From contig JANLPQ010000022.1 in NCBI GenBank assembly GCA_031367325.1, positions 32,158 to 96,157 on the forward strand: a DNA stretch of 64,000 bases. The letters are read 5' to 3'. Both the position numbers and the translations under genes were made by a program. A model generated the notes under the pieces. It was not told the DNA's origin, did not search any database, and worked only from the letters and a program-made list of their open reading frames with translations. The first letter of the stretch is position 1, and every line of letters begins with the position of its first letter. This stretch comes from JAAFIP01 sp031367325 (lineage in GTDB: Bacteria > Pseudomonadota > Gammaproteobacteria > Burkholderiales > Burkholderiaceae_C). Shown in pieces: positions 17,146 to 25,072 of the stretch.

Positions 17146-17481
17146 ATGGCCAACGACCTGATCAAACACATTACCGACGCCACCTTTGAAGCCGAAGTGC
17201 TGCAGTCCACCAAGCCCGCCGTGCTGGTGGACTACTGGGCCGAATGGTGCGGCCCCTGCAAAATGATCGCCCCGATTTTGGACGAAGTAGCCACCACCTA
17301 CGGCGACAAACTGCAAATCACCAAAATGAACGTCGACGAGAACCGCGACATCCCCGGCAAGTTTGGCATTCGCGGCATTCCTACGCTGATGATTTTTAAG
17401 GGTGGCCAGTTGGCGGCTACCAAAGTGGGCGCGCTAAGCAAGTCGCAGTTGACCGCGTTTATTGACCAGCAGTTGGTTTGA
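17146..17481 (+). CDS. trxA: thioredoxin 1
   Basis: A 111-residue cytoplasmic thioredoxin with the redox-active WCGPCK at residues 34-39 (Cys35 and Cys38), the conserved Asp in VLVDYWAEW, and the cis-proline GIRGIPTLMIF. It reduces protein disulfides using electrons from thioredoxin reductase and serves ribonucleotide reductase and other partners. It stands just upstream of the rho region, the common trxA-rho neighbourhood of many proteobacteria, although here an intergenic block and a divergent gene intervene. TTTGGAGAACCC supplies a ribosome-binding site before ATG 17146. Confidence 0.97.
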   Translation: MANDLIKHITDATFEAEVLQSTKPAVLVDYWAEWCGPCKMIAPILDEVATTYGDKLQITKMNVDENRDIPGKFGIRGIPTLMIFKGGQLAATKVGALSKSQLTAFIDQQLV

Positions 17482-17575
17482 TTTTTTGCAGTTGAAGATT
17501 AATTTTCCAGTATCGTGAACTGCGGCGATGGTGCGGGATTGCTAGGACTTTAAGATTGCAATTCTTGTACGGAAT

Positions 17576-17674
17576 CTGGCAGGCGGCGTACTCAGCTACG
17601 CGGCTGTCCTCCGTGGCGGCCTAGGGCCGCCTACTCCCCCTTTATGCCGCTACGCTGAGTACACCGCCTGCCAG
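17576..17674. repeat. long imperfect inverted repeat in the trxA-downstream intergenic region
   Basis: The left arm starts CTGGCAGGCGGCG (17576-17596) and the right arm GCTGAGTACACCGCC (17654-17674): 21 bases each with one mismatch. The 57-base centre holds a further palindrome, GGCGGCCTAGGGCCGCC. GGCTGTCCTCC inside it is also matched in inverse at 17786-17796. The remainder of 17482-18184 holds no gene I can support, only this structure, one dispersed repeat and a second repeat element. Confidence 0.75.
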
Positions 17675-17859
17675 CTCCAGTGACCTTGGTAGGTGATCCA
17701 CCGTTGTATTCGCACTTAGCCAGTACGCAGCCTTGGCACTTGGTGTTAACAGCGCAGCGGAATAACGGGGGGTGGCCGATGGCGGGAGGACAGCCGCACA
17801 GGTTTTCACGCCATGTGCCAGGGCGGGCACAGAACTGACGTTGAAGGCACGCTAAGCGT

Positions 17860-17940
17860 ATTCTGAGGCCTATTTTCAGAGTGTTTTAGCCGTTGTAGGC
17901 CGTAGATACTGCTCAACCAGCTATGCAATTGATAGTATTG
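17860..17940 (-). repeat. dispersed repeat, intergenic copy
   Basis: On the minus strand TAGCTGGTTGAGCAGTATCT is followed by ACGGCCTACAACGGC and a GAAAATAGGCC tail. Confidence 0.85.
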
Positions 17941-18000
17941 ATCATTCCAAACAACTCAGCCGAAGCACGGGCTGTTCAAAACCAAGCAAAGAACCATGTG

Positions 18001-18120
18001 ACGAGTCGGGTCCGTCTCGATGAAAAATACGTAGCAAGGCGCGCGTTGGGGCGGCCAGCTAAACAAAGACCTTAATTCGCGCGTGTTTGCGGAGAATTTT
18101 TGCAGCGAGATGCCCGGCTC
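18001..18120 (-). repeat. diverged ~110-bp intergenic element, copy A
   Basis: Read on the minus strand, TCGCTGCAAAAATTCTCCGC, AACACGCGCG, GGCCGC and TTGCTACGTATTTTTCATCG occur in the same order as in a plus-strand copy at 21061-21180. A 65-codon open frame runs through it (start 18153, minus), but the other copy is not open, so I treat it as a non-coding or decayed element. Confidence 0.65.
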
Positions 18121-18184
18121 GAGCCCAGCTCTCCGGCGCGCACGCTTAGCCAAGCGACCAACCCGCCAAAGATAACAACCGCCA

Positions 18185-19393
18185 TTAAATACTGCGCGAC
18201 AGCTCCACCGTCAACGCGCTAGGCAGCTGGTCACGCAGCTCTTTGCGCGACACGCGCGACTTGCTATTACCCGACCAGTCAGAAAGCTCAAACCCGTGGC
18301 TATCTGCACTGACGATGATGGTGGGAAAGCCCGGCGAATGGCGCTGCAAATCGCCCAGTAGTGCGTCGTAGCGTTCGTCGTCCAGTACGTCCTCGCACAC
18401 AATCAAATGCGGCACCTCTAGCTCGCAAAAGCGCTCCGCCACTGTCACATTGGGCGCATGTTCGCAGCGCAGACTTAAGGCTCGGCACACTTCGCGCACT
18501 TCGATGAATAAACGGTAGTCGTCCGTCAGCACCAGCACCTGGTGCCCTGCCATAAAGTTAGAGCTTAGCGCGCCAAAACTGCTGTTGCCACCAAGGCTAG
18601 CGTGGCCAGATTCCATCTCCACCATCGTCATACCTTCCAGCGCCACTACCGTGCGTGGAAACTCAATCGTCAAGCTGCGCTCGTGAATGGTCTCGTCCAT
18701 GATGAGCCCCACGCCCATGCTGTGCGCGATTTGCTGCAGTAAATGCCATGCAATCGACTGGTTAACGGTGGTTTTGCGGTCAATGTCATCTTGTGTACGC
18801 ACGCCTTGCGCGGCGCTAAATATCAGCTGCCCATGCTGGGGCCAGTGCTTCATCGCGGTGCTCATGCGCACCACGGTGCCAAACTCGGTCACCCAGTCAA
18901 TGGCCGCGCCAATCAGGCTGATCAGCAAACCCGGATCGACAATAATCTCGACCGGCTTAAACTTAGTGTTAACCACTAAGCCCGAGGCAACATGCTCAGG
19001 CATGCGGTCGTCCAGAGCCTGCTGCGCTACGCTGGGCAGGGACAGTCTTTCGTGCGACTGGCGCACGCGGTTTTGGGCCAAGCGCGATATTTGCTGCATC
19101 GACATAGCTTTGCGGCGCATGCGGTCGATCAAAAAGTGCGTGCGCGACAAGCTTTGGCCAAAAGTTCTGGGGTTAGCCGCAGCCTGCACCACCAGGTCTA
19201 GTGCCTGCGTCAGGTTGTGGGCAATTTCCTCGCCAATGGTGCCTAATATTTCGGGGTGCAGTACTGCACCAGCGGGCGGCTCTGGCGCAGCGGGAGCTAC
19301 CGTTTGGCTGGCCGGCGCAGACTTGTCAGCCGCGCGGCGCTGTGCGTCGTAGCGGTTAACCACATTTGCCAAGGATTTCACCAAATTAGCCAC
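18185..19393 (-). CDS. degenerate histidine-kinase-like protein with pseudo-receiver domain
   Basis: A 402-residue protein without membrane segments. After an Ala/Pro-rich linker (20-45) comes GEEIAHNLTQAL, closely resembling the H-box EIAHELNQPL of HisKA kinases, with His59 at the phospho-acceptor position. The following region resembles an ATPase domain (LLISLIGAAIDWVTEFGT and SIAWHLLQQIAHSMG), but the N-box asparagine and glycine boxes are missing. The C-terminal 115 residues look like a response-regulator receiver (QVLVLTDDYRLFIEVREVC, PHLIVCEDVLDD, PTIIVSAD). The key acid cluster is only partly present. It is probably a signalling adaptor without kinase activity. It is divergent from rho. 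Confidence 0.65.
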   Translation of the reverse strand: MANLVKSLANVVNRYDAQRRAADKSAPASQTVAPAAPEPPAGAVLHPEILGTIGEEIAHNLTQALDLVVQAAANPRTFGQSLSRTHFLIDRMRRKAMSMQQISRLAQNRVRQSHERLSLPSVAQQALDDRMPEHVASGLVVNTKFKPVEIIVDPGLLISLIGAAIDWVTEFGTVVRMSTAMKHWPQHGQLIFSAAQGVRTQDDIDRKTTVNQSIAWHLLQQIAHSMGVGLIMDETIHERSLTIEFPRTVVALEGMTMVEMESGHASLGGNSSFGALSSNFMAGHQVLVLTDDYRLFIEVREVCRALSLRCEHAPNVTVAERFCELEVPHLIVCEDVLDDERYDALLGDLQRHSPGFPTIIVSADSHGFELSDWSGNSKSRVSRKELRDQLPSALTVELSRSI

Positions 19394-19445
19394 GGGGATT
19401 ATTTTCCTATGTTTTGTAGTGTAATTCTAAAGTTTAAATCACATC

Positions 19446-19475
19446 TTGTATGACGCATCATACGGGGGCTATAAT
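19446..19475 (+). promoter_or_regulatory. rho promoter
   Basis: TTGTAT at 19446-19451 and a perfect TATAAT at 19470-19475, with an 18-base spacer. The spacer contains most of a near-perfect dyad (GTATGACGCATCATAC). Confidence 0.65.
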
Positions 19476-19485
19476 AAACCTGCAA

Positions 19486-19501
19486 TTACACAGCTGTGTA
19501 A
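19486..19501. promoter_or_regulatory. perfect 16-bp palindrome just downstream of the rho promoter
   Basis: TTACACAGCTGTGTAA is a perfect palindrome starting about 4 bases after the predicted transcription start. It could be a repressor operator or an RNA hairpin at the very 5' end of the rho mRNA. Confidence 0.6.
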
Positions 19502-19641
19502 GTGAACAACACTTGTGATTGCCTAGTTCCAAACCGCTCTTGTTTCGCCCTCATCTAGCTATTTGCGGCCCACTGCACAAAATTAATATACGTATAAATT
19601 TTGAGCCCCTCCCCCCAATTTTTACCTTTGACTGACGCTCC

Positions 19642-20904
19642 ATGCATCTGAACGAACTTAAAGCACTTCACGTATCTGAAGTCCTTAAACAAGCCGAAGA
19701 ACTCGAAATTGAAAACACTGGCCGCATGCGCAAGCAAGAGCTTATGTTTGCCATTATAAAAAAACGCGCCAAGGCGGGCGAGACCATTGTGGCCGACGGC
19801 GTGCTAGAGATTTTGCCCGACGGCTTTGGCTTTTTGCGCAGCCTCGATACCAGCTTTACCGCCAGCACCGATGACATCTACATCAGCCCCAGCCAGGTAC
19901 GCCGCTTCAATTTGCACACGGGCGACATGATCGAAGGCGAAGTGCGCACGCCCAAAGATGGCGAGCGCTACTTTGCCCTGAACAAGCTAGACAAAGTCAA
20001 CGGCGACTCGCCAGACAGCAACAAACACAAAGTGATGTTTGAAAACTTGACGCCACTGTTCCCCAAAGAACAGCTCAAACTTGAGCGCGATATCAAGAGT
20101 GAAGAAAACATTACCGGCCGCGTGATTGACCTGATCGCCCCGATTGGCCGCGGCCAGCGTGCACTGATCGTCGCCCCGCCCAAGAGCGGCAAGACCGTGA
20201 TGATGCAGCACATCGCCCACGCCATTACAGCCAACCACCCTGACATCCACATGATGGTGCTGCTGGTAGACGAGCGGCCCGAGGAAGTGACCGAGATGCA
20301 GCGCAGCGTAAAAGCTGAGGTTATCAGCTCCACCTTCGACGAGCCCGCCGCGCGCCATGTGCACGTGGCCGAGATGGTGATTGAGCGTGCTAAGCGCTTG
20401 GTCGAGCTGAAAAAAGATGTGGTGATTTTGCTAGACAGCATCACCCGCTTAGCGCGCGCCTACAACGCTGTGATGCCCAGCAGCGGCAAGATCGGCTCGG
20501 GCGGTATTGATACCAACGCCATGCAGCGGCCCAAGCGCTTTTTTGGCGCAGCGCGCAATGTAGAAGAAGGCGGCTCGCTCACCATCATTGCCACCGCGCT
20601 GGTCGACACCGGCGGCCGTATGGACGAGGTGATTTTTGAAGAATTTAAAGGTACGGGCAACTCCGAGCTGCACCTGTCGCGCCGTCTGTACGAAAAGCGC
20701 GTGTTCCCGGCGATTGAGCTGAGCAAGTCTGGCACCCGCCGCGAAGAGCTGCTGCTGTCGCCCGAAGTACTGCAAAAAACCCGCATTTTGCGTTCGTTTT
20801 TGTTCAACATGGACGAGATCGAGTCGATGGAGCTGATGCTGAAAAACATGAAAGCTACGAAGAACAATTCAGAGTTCTTTGACATGATGCGCAGGGGCGG
20901 ATAA
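19642..20904 (+). CDS. rho: transcription termination factor Rho
   Basis: A 420-residue hexameric RNA-dependent ATPase, colinear with E. coli Rho from the first residue (MHLNELKALHVSEVL). The N-terminal RNA-binding cold-shock-like domain contains GVLEILPDGFGFLRS. The ATPase core has Walker A APPKSGKTVMM near 177-187, Walker B DVVILLDSITRLARAYN, the Q-loop/R-loop region GKIGSGGID, and ends NSEFFDMMRRGG. It terminates untranslated and toxic transcripts. No clear Shine-Dalgarno precedes the ATG, as is common for rho. The roughly 160-base leader behind the promoter may carry autoregulatory Rho sites. A dispersed repeat begins about 15 bases after the stop. Confidence 0.98.
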   Translation: MHLNELKALHVSEVLKQAEELEIENTGRMRKQELMFAIIKKRAKAGETIVADGVLEILPDGFGFLRSLDTSFTASTDDIYISPSQVRRFNLHTGDMIEGEVRTPKDGERYFALNKLDKVNGDSPDSNKHKVMFENLTPLFPKEQLKLERDIKSEENITGRVIDLIAPIGRGQRALIVAPPKSGKTVMMQHIAHAITANHPDIHMMVLLVDERPEEVTEMQRSVKAEVISSTFDEPAARHVHVAEMVIERAKRLVELKKDVVILLDSITRLARAYNAVMPSSGKIGSGGIDTNAMQRPKRFFGAARNVEEGGSLTIIATALVDTGGRMDEVIFEEFKGTGNSELHLSRRLYEKRVFPAIELSKSGTRREELLLSPEVLQKTRILRSFLFNMDEIESMELMLKNMKATKNNSEFFDMMRRGG

Positions 20905-20919
20905 TTAGCTTTTGCAGGC

Positions 20920-20990
20920 CTTATTTTTTAGGTATTTAGGTCTGTAACCCAAGTAAAACCTGCTCAAGCAGCTATTGAATTTATAATGTT
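20920..20990 (-). repeat. dispersed repeat, intergenic copy after rho
   Basis: On the minus strand TATAAATTCAATAGCTGCTT, GAGCAGGTTTTACTTGGG and GACCTAAATACC, a near-consensus copy. Confidence 0.9.
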
Positions 20991-21060
20991 CATGGTTTGA
21001 CTTGGGATTGGACTCCCCTGTGGCAACACATGGTGTCGTTGTTTACCTTGGACGGGCGGC

Positions 21061-21180
21061 GTGACATGTCGCTGCAAAAAATCTCCGCTAACACACGCGT
21101 GAGATAGCGGTTATCTTGAGTTAGTAGGCCGCGCCTCGCTACGATTTTTTCATCGACACGCTCACACTGCTCACCCTAGT
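21061..21180 (+). repeat. diverged ~110-bp intergenic element, copy B
   Basis: Carries TCGCTGCAAAAAATCTCCGC, AACACACGCG, GGCCGC and CTCGCTACGATTTTTTCATC in order, matching copy A (18001-18120) in the opposite orientation. The rest of the gap up to 21357 shows no gene or RNA that I recognise. Confidence 0.65.
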
Positions 21181-21357
21181 GCGCCGGCTTGAACGTACGT
21201 GTGATCGAGAATGAACGAAACCTACGTGTGTGGCTAATTCAGGCAGCGTGACTAATTTTGCGTATTACCCGCACCTCACTACAAGCGACCGGCTGTGACA
21301 TAGGCCTATGCCACAGCGGGATGCGCGCCAGAACAACGAACAAATGAACAAAAAAGC

Positions 21358-22695
21358 CTATTTACTAACACGCAACAACTTCCCATTGTCGTTCAGCAAG
21401 TAAATCCACCCATCCGGCCCCACCCGCACATCACGAATGCGCTCACCACGCGCTGCCAGCAAGCGCTCGCGAAAAACCTCGGTTTTACCATCAGCACCAC
21501 CCAGCACCACACGCCATAGCGCCGTGCCCGCCAGCGCACCGATAAATAAATTGTCTTTAAATTCCGGAAATCTATCGCCCACATAAATGGCCATCCCGCT
21601 GGGCGCGATGGACGATTGGCTACCGCCGGTGAAAGGGCTGCCGTCTCTGGTCAACCAGTAGCTGACGGGTAGCACCATGCCCGGCAAACTGGTAGTGCCT
21701 ACGGGGGTGGTGGTGCCGTATTCCTGCGAATAACTGGCCAGTGGCCAGCCGTAGTTTTTGCCCGCCAGTACCAGATTAAGTTCGTCGCCGCCTTGTGCAC
21801 CATGCTCGTTCACCCACAGCTCGCCGGTAGTGGGGTTCAATACCGCGCCCTGAGGGTTGCGGTGGCCGTAGCTCCAAATGGTGGACTGCGCGCCTGCGGT
21901 GGTAAAAGACGGATTGCCGGGTGCAGCGGCGCCGTCGGTGGTGATCCGCATCACCTTGCCGTTGCCGCGCGTTAGGTCTTGCGCAAAGCCGCGTTGATCG
22001 TTGGTTTGCCTGTCGCCCAAGGTGACGAACAGGTAGCCATTTTTGTCAAACACTAAACGCGACCCAAAATGCCCTTGGCTCGCTACTTTGGGCGATTGCT
22101 CAAAAATCACCTTCACATTAGTAAGGGTCAAGGTGCTGATGTTTAGCTCTGCGCGGGCTACTGCAGTGCTATTGGTATCGTTAGCAGCCTTCTGGGCAAA
22201 GCTGAAGTAAATGCGCTGGTTGGCGGTGAACGCAGGGTCTAGTACGACATCAAGCAAGCCGCCCTGTCCGCGGTTGTCAACCGCAGGCACGCCGCTTATC
22301 GGTGTCGACACATTACCTTGGGGAGAGACAATGCGCAGCTTGCCATCGCGCTCGGTCACCAATACGTTACCACCAGGCAAAAAGGCCATGCCCCACGGGT
22401 TGACCAACCCACTGGCGACTTCAGTGACAGTCAAAGGCCCAGCAGCTTGCACATTAGCTGGTGGGCTATTAGTACCAGGAACAGAGGCATTGACTGCGTT
22501 GGCATCGGTAGCTGGCGATGTGCCGCCACCACCCCCACCGCACGACACGATGATGAACAGCAGCAACGCCACAGGCAATCCCCACAGCAACGCGCGCTTC
22601 AGCCAAGGTTTAACTTTGTTGTCACGCTCAGAGGGGCCTAATTTAGAAAAATCACTCACTGGCGGAAAAAGCCGCACATACTTTTTGTGTCGCAT
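21358..22695 (-). CDS. PQQ-dependent aldose sugar dehydrogenase, lipoprotein
   Basis: A 445-residue member of the soluble glucose/aldose sugar dehydrogenase family (YliI/Asd type), a six-bladed beta-propeller. Landmarks are GLVNPWGMAFLPGGNVLVTERDGKLR, GGLLDVVLDP, GSRLVFDKNGYLFVTLGDR, IWSYGHRNPQGAV and VNEHGAQGGDELNLV, which contain the PQQ and calcium ligands. Start chosen at ATG 22695 because it is followed by a basic stretch, a hydrophobic segment and the lipobox IIVSC. The next upstream in-frame start would overlap the neighbouring gene and add a non-family N-terminus. The protein is probably tethered to the membrane facing the periplasm, oxidising aldoses and passing electrons to quinone. 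Confidence 0.88.
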   Translation of the reverse strand: MRHKKYVRLFPPVSDFSKLGPSERDNKVKPWLKRALLWGLPVALLLFIIVSCGGGGGGTSPATDANAVNASVPGTNSPPANVQAAGPLTVTEVASGLVNPWGMAFLPGGNVLVTERDGKLRIVSPQGNVSTPISGVPAVDNRGQGGLLDVVLDPAFTANQRIYFSFAQKAANDTNSTAVARAELNISTLTLTNVKVIFEQSPKVASQGHFGSRLVFDKNGYLFVTLGDRQTNDQRGFAQDLTRGNGKVMRITTDGAAAPGNPSFTTAGAQSTIWSYGHRNPQGAVLNPTTGELWVNEHGAQGGDELNLVLAGKNYGWPLASYSQEYGTTTPVGTTSLPGMVLPVSYWLTRDGSPFTGGSQSSIAPSGMAIYVGDRFPEFKDNLFIGALAGTALWRVVLGGADGKTEVFRERLLAARGERIRDVRVGPDGWIYLLNDNGKLLRVSK

Positions 22696-22790
22696 AAAGT
22701 TACTGTAGCCAAGCGTTGCGCAAACGTCTGCAACGGTTTGCAAACAGTTGTATGTTTTAGCAGAGCAAGGTCGATAAAACTCAGCGGGTT

Positions 22791-23768
22791 TTAAGGCAGA
22801 TGTAAACAATGCGCGCTCCTGAACTGCCGCGCTTGGCCCGTAACGGGGTCGTCAAATGCAATCGACTGTGCCAGTAGCTGCAGCGGCTGGCTGTAGTCTA
22901 GTGCGCCCAGCGCGGGCTCAGGTGTAAGCACTGGGTATATCGCATCAAAGCGCAGGGGCAAACCCAACGCCAGCATGTGCACGCGCAGCTGGTGGCGCTG
23001 GCCAGTGATGGGCTGCAAACCGTAGCGCGCCCAGTCGCCGCGCGCCTCTAGCAGGCTAATGTGCGTGGTGCTGTTGGCAGGGCCGGGCATTTCTTGCATT
23101 TGCATAAAAGACGCCGTCGCAGTGACCAAGCGGCTTTGGCGTGTAAGGGGAAAAACAAGGTCAGCGCGATAAGGCGCAATAGCTTCATACACCTTATGCG
23201 CCTGACGCGCCCTGAACATAGCGGCATACGCGTTGCGCGATGCAATTTGCTTGCTGAACAGCACCACGCCTGCAGTGTCGCGGTCAAGCCGGTGGATGGG
23301 TGTTAAATCGTCCAGGCCCGTGCGATTTTTCAGGCGCACCAGCAGTGTCTCTTGCACGTAGCGGCCTGTGGGTGAGACGGGTAGGAAGTGCGGCTTGTCG
23401 GCCACCAGCAAATGCTCGTCTTCGTACAAAATCGTCTCGTCAAACGGCACACGAGGCTCGTCAACTATATGGCGATAGTAGTAAATACGCAGTGCAGGCG
23501 CATACAGCGTGTCTACCCTCAGCACCTGGCCTGCGTCGTCAAATACTTGGCCTGTGCTTAGCCTGTCACGCCAGGTTTGGCCAGGTGGGATGTGTGCAGA
23601 CTGCTCTAAATAATCTAGCAAGTAAACAGGCTGCTGCAACAAATTATGCGCAGCGGGTGAGTGCACCAACGGCATGTTGGGCAGCACCATCAAGCTGGGG
23701 CTAACGCCATGGCGCATGGGCGGTTTAGTACGCAGCGGCGGCGCACTAGGTGGGCGTAGCTTGGCCAT
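22791..23768 (-). CDS. RluA-family pseudouridine synthase
   Basis: A 325-residue enzyme with the catalytic Asp162 in HRLDRDTAGVVLF and family motifs DKPHFLPVSPTGRYV and KVYEAIAPYR, plus GQRHQLRVHMLALGLP near the C-terminus. It converts a specific uridine in rRNA or tRNA to pseudouridine. The target base cannot be assigned from sequence alone; the N-terminal 50 residues lack a clear S4 domain. It lies 13 bp downstream of trhO, another RNA-modifying enzyme, in a leftward run of genes. Confidence 0.9.
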   Translation of the reverse strand: MAKLRPPSAPPLRTKPPMRHGVSPSLMVLPNMPLVHSPAAHNLLQQPVYLLDYLEQSAHIPPGQTWRDRLSTGQVFDDAGQVLRVDTLYAPALRIYYYRHIVDEPRVPFDETILYEDEHLLVADKPHFLPVSPTGRYVQETLLVRLKNRTGLDDLTPIHRLDRDTAGVVLFSKQIASRNAYAAMFRARQAHKVYEAIAPYRADLVFPLTRQSRLVTATASFMQMQEMPGPANSTTHISLLEARGDWARYGLQPITGQRHQLRVHMLALGLPLRFDAIYPVLTPEPALGALDYSQPLQLLAQSIAFDDPVTGQARQFRSAHCLHLP

Positions 23769-23781
23769 ACAAGGGCGCTAC

Positions 23782-24600
23782 TTACGCATCGCCACTGAGT
23801 TTTTTGGCACGCTCTAGCCGCCACACGCCGTCGGGCTCGCTCTCGTACACGTCCTCTACTGTGGTGTCGGTCTCGTGCAAATGCGTGTCCAGCGCCACCC
23901 GGTTGTCAAATACAAAGCATTCGCCTTGCCAATCTTTGCTGGCGTCGGGCATGTCTTTAAAGTAGTTCAGTATGCCGCCTTCTAGCTGGTACACGTCTAG
24001 CCCCAAGTCTTGCATCCACACACTGCTCTTTTCACAGCGTATACCACCCGTGCAGTACATAGCTACTTTTTTATGCTCGGCTTTCCATTGGGCGGCATGC
24101 GCTTTCACGTATTCTGGAAAATCGCGAAAATTCACCACTCCGGGGTCAATCGCGCCGTTAAATTTGCCCAGGCGGTATTCAAAACTGTTGCGGTTGTCAA
24201 GCAGCACCACATCGGGCTGCTTAATCATCTCGCGCCACGCCTGCGGTGCTACGTTGGTGCGCTCAATATCCGCTGTGCGGCCTGCAGCGTCTACACCGTC
24301 AATGCCTAGCGGCACAATTTCTTTTTTAGCATGCACCTTCATGCGTTTGAAAGGCGGTGTCTGGCATTCAGTGCGCTTGAACAAGGTGCCCACAAATTTG
24401 TCTTGAAATAGGGGGTCAGTTTGCAAAGCAGCCTCAAAAGCATCTAACTGCTCTGCATTGCCGGCCAGCATGCCATTAATGCCCTCGCTGGCCACCAGTA
24501 TGCTGCCCAGCAGCGGCGCGGTGACCTCGCGCAAGCGCATGGCCACAGCGTCAACGTCTGCCACGGTGGCAAATTTGTAAAAAGCGATGTGATGGACCAT
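23782..24600 (-). CDS. trhO: tRNA uridine(34) hydroxylase (rhodanese-domain protein)
   Basis: A 272-residue member of the YceA/TrhO family, which hydroxylates U34 of tRNAs using oxygen on the way to 5-carboxymethoxy or methoxyuridine. The order is an N-terminal ferredoxin-like domain (SEGINGMLAG), the middle KRMKVHAKKEIVPLG, then a rhodanese domain with the active Cys183 in MYCTGGIRCEKSS. The length fits the short form. It sits between a thioesterase and a pseudouridine synthase on the same strand, suggesting a small RNA-modification unit. Confidence 0.92.
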   Translation of the reverse strand: MVHHIAFYKFATVADVDAVAMRLREVTAPLLGSILVASEGINGMLAGNAEQLDAFEAALQTDPLFQDKFVGTLFKRTECQTPPFKRMKVHAKKEIVPLGIDGVDAAGRTADIERTNVAPQAWREMIKQPDVVLLDNRNSFEYRLGKFNGAIDPGVVNFRDFPEYVKAHAAQWKAEHKKVAMYCTGGIRCEKSSVWMQDLGLDVYQLEGGILNYFKDMPDASKDWQGECFVFDNRVALDTHLHETDTTVEDVYESEPDGVWRLERAKKLSGDA

Positions 24601-24643
24601 GTTTAAACTCTCAACCTAGATTATCGGTTGTTCTGGTTGAAAA

Positions 24644-25063
24644 CTAGATTACCAGCAGCCGCACCCAGTCCGGCAAGGCCACGGCCTTTTGTGTTGGAAA
24701 ATTCACCCAAATCGTCGTGGCCCCACCTGCTGCGCAAATCACGCCGGGTGCGTCGGCACGCTCCATGGTGCCCCAGGTTTCAAAAGTGGTGCGGCCGGGG
24801 TCGCTGGTGTACATCTTGACCAGCACATCGCCGGGGTACACCAGCTGCTGGTAAAAATTGCAAAACGCGTTCACGATCACTGGGCCTTCGCCTGTCGGGT
24901 CAGGCACGGCGTTAATACTGTGCATCCAGTCGATGCGAATAGTTTCGAGGTAGCGAAAATAACTGCCGTTGTTTAAGTGGCCCATCGCGTCCATATCGCC
25001 CCAGCGGATGGGGATGGTCATCTCGTAGACCAGTTTTTTCTTCTCGGGAATATTAATCTTCAT
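24644..25063 (-). CDS. acyl-CoA thioesterase, 4HBT hot-dog fold
   Basis: A 139-residue single hot-dog-domain protein of the YbgC/4-hydroxybenzoyl-CoA thioesterase group. Asp23/Asp25 and His29 in WGDMDAMGHLNN form the catalytic region. It should hydrolyse an acyl-CoA thioester; chain preference is unknown. It starts 9 bp after the stop of the DMT exporter upstream and precedes trhO by 43 bp. Confidence 0.87.
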   Translation of the reverse strand: MKINIPEKKKLVYEMTIPIRWGDMDAMGHLNNGSYFRYLETIRIDWMHSINAVPDPTGEGPVIVNAFCNFYQQLVYPGDVLVKMYTSDPGRTTFETWGTMERADAPGVICAAGGATTIWVNFPTQKAVALPDWVRLLVI

Positions 25064-25072
25064 GGTTGTCGT

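Noticed and set aside
17956..18153. 65-codon minus-strand open frame (MAKRARRRAGLEPG...)
   Set aside because: The related element at 21061-21180 is not open in the corresponding frame, so coding is unlikely. Kept as a repeat element instead.
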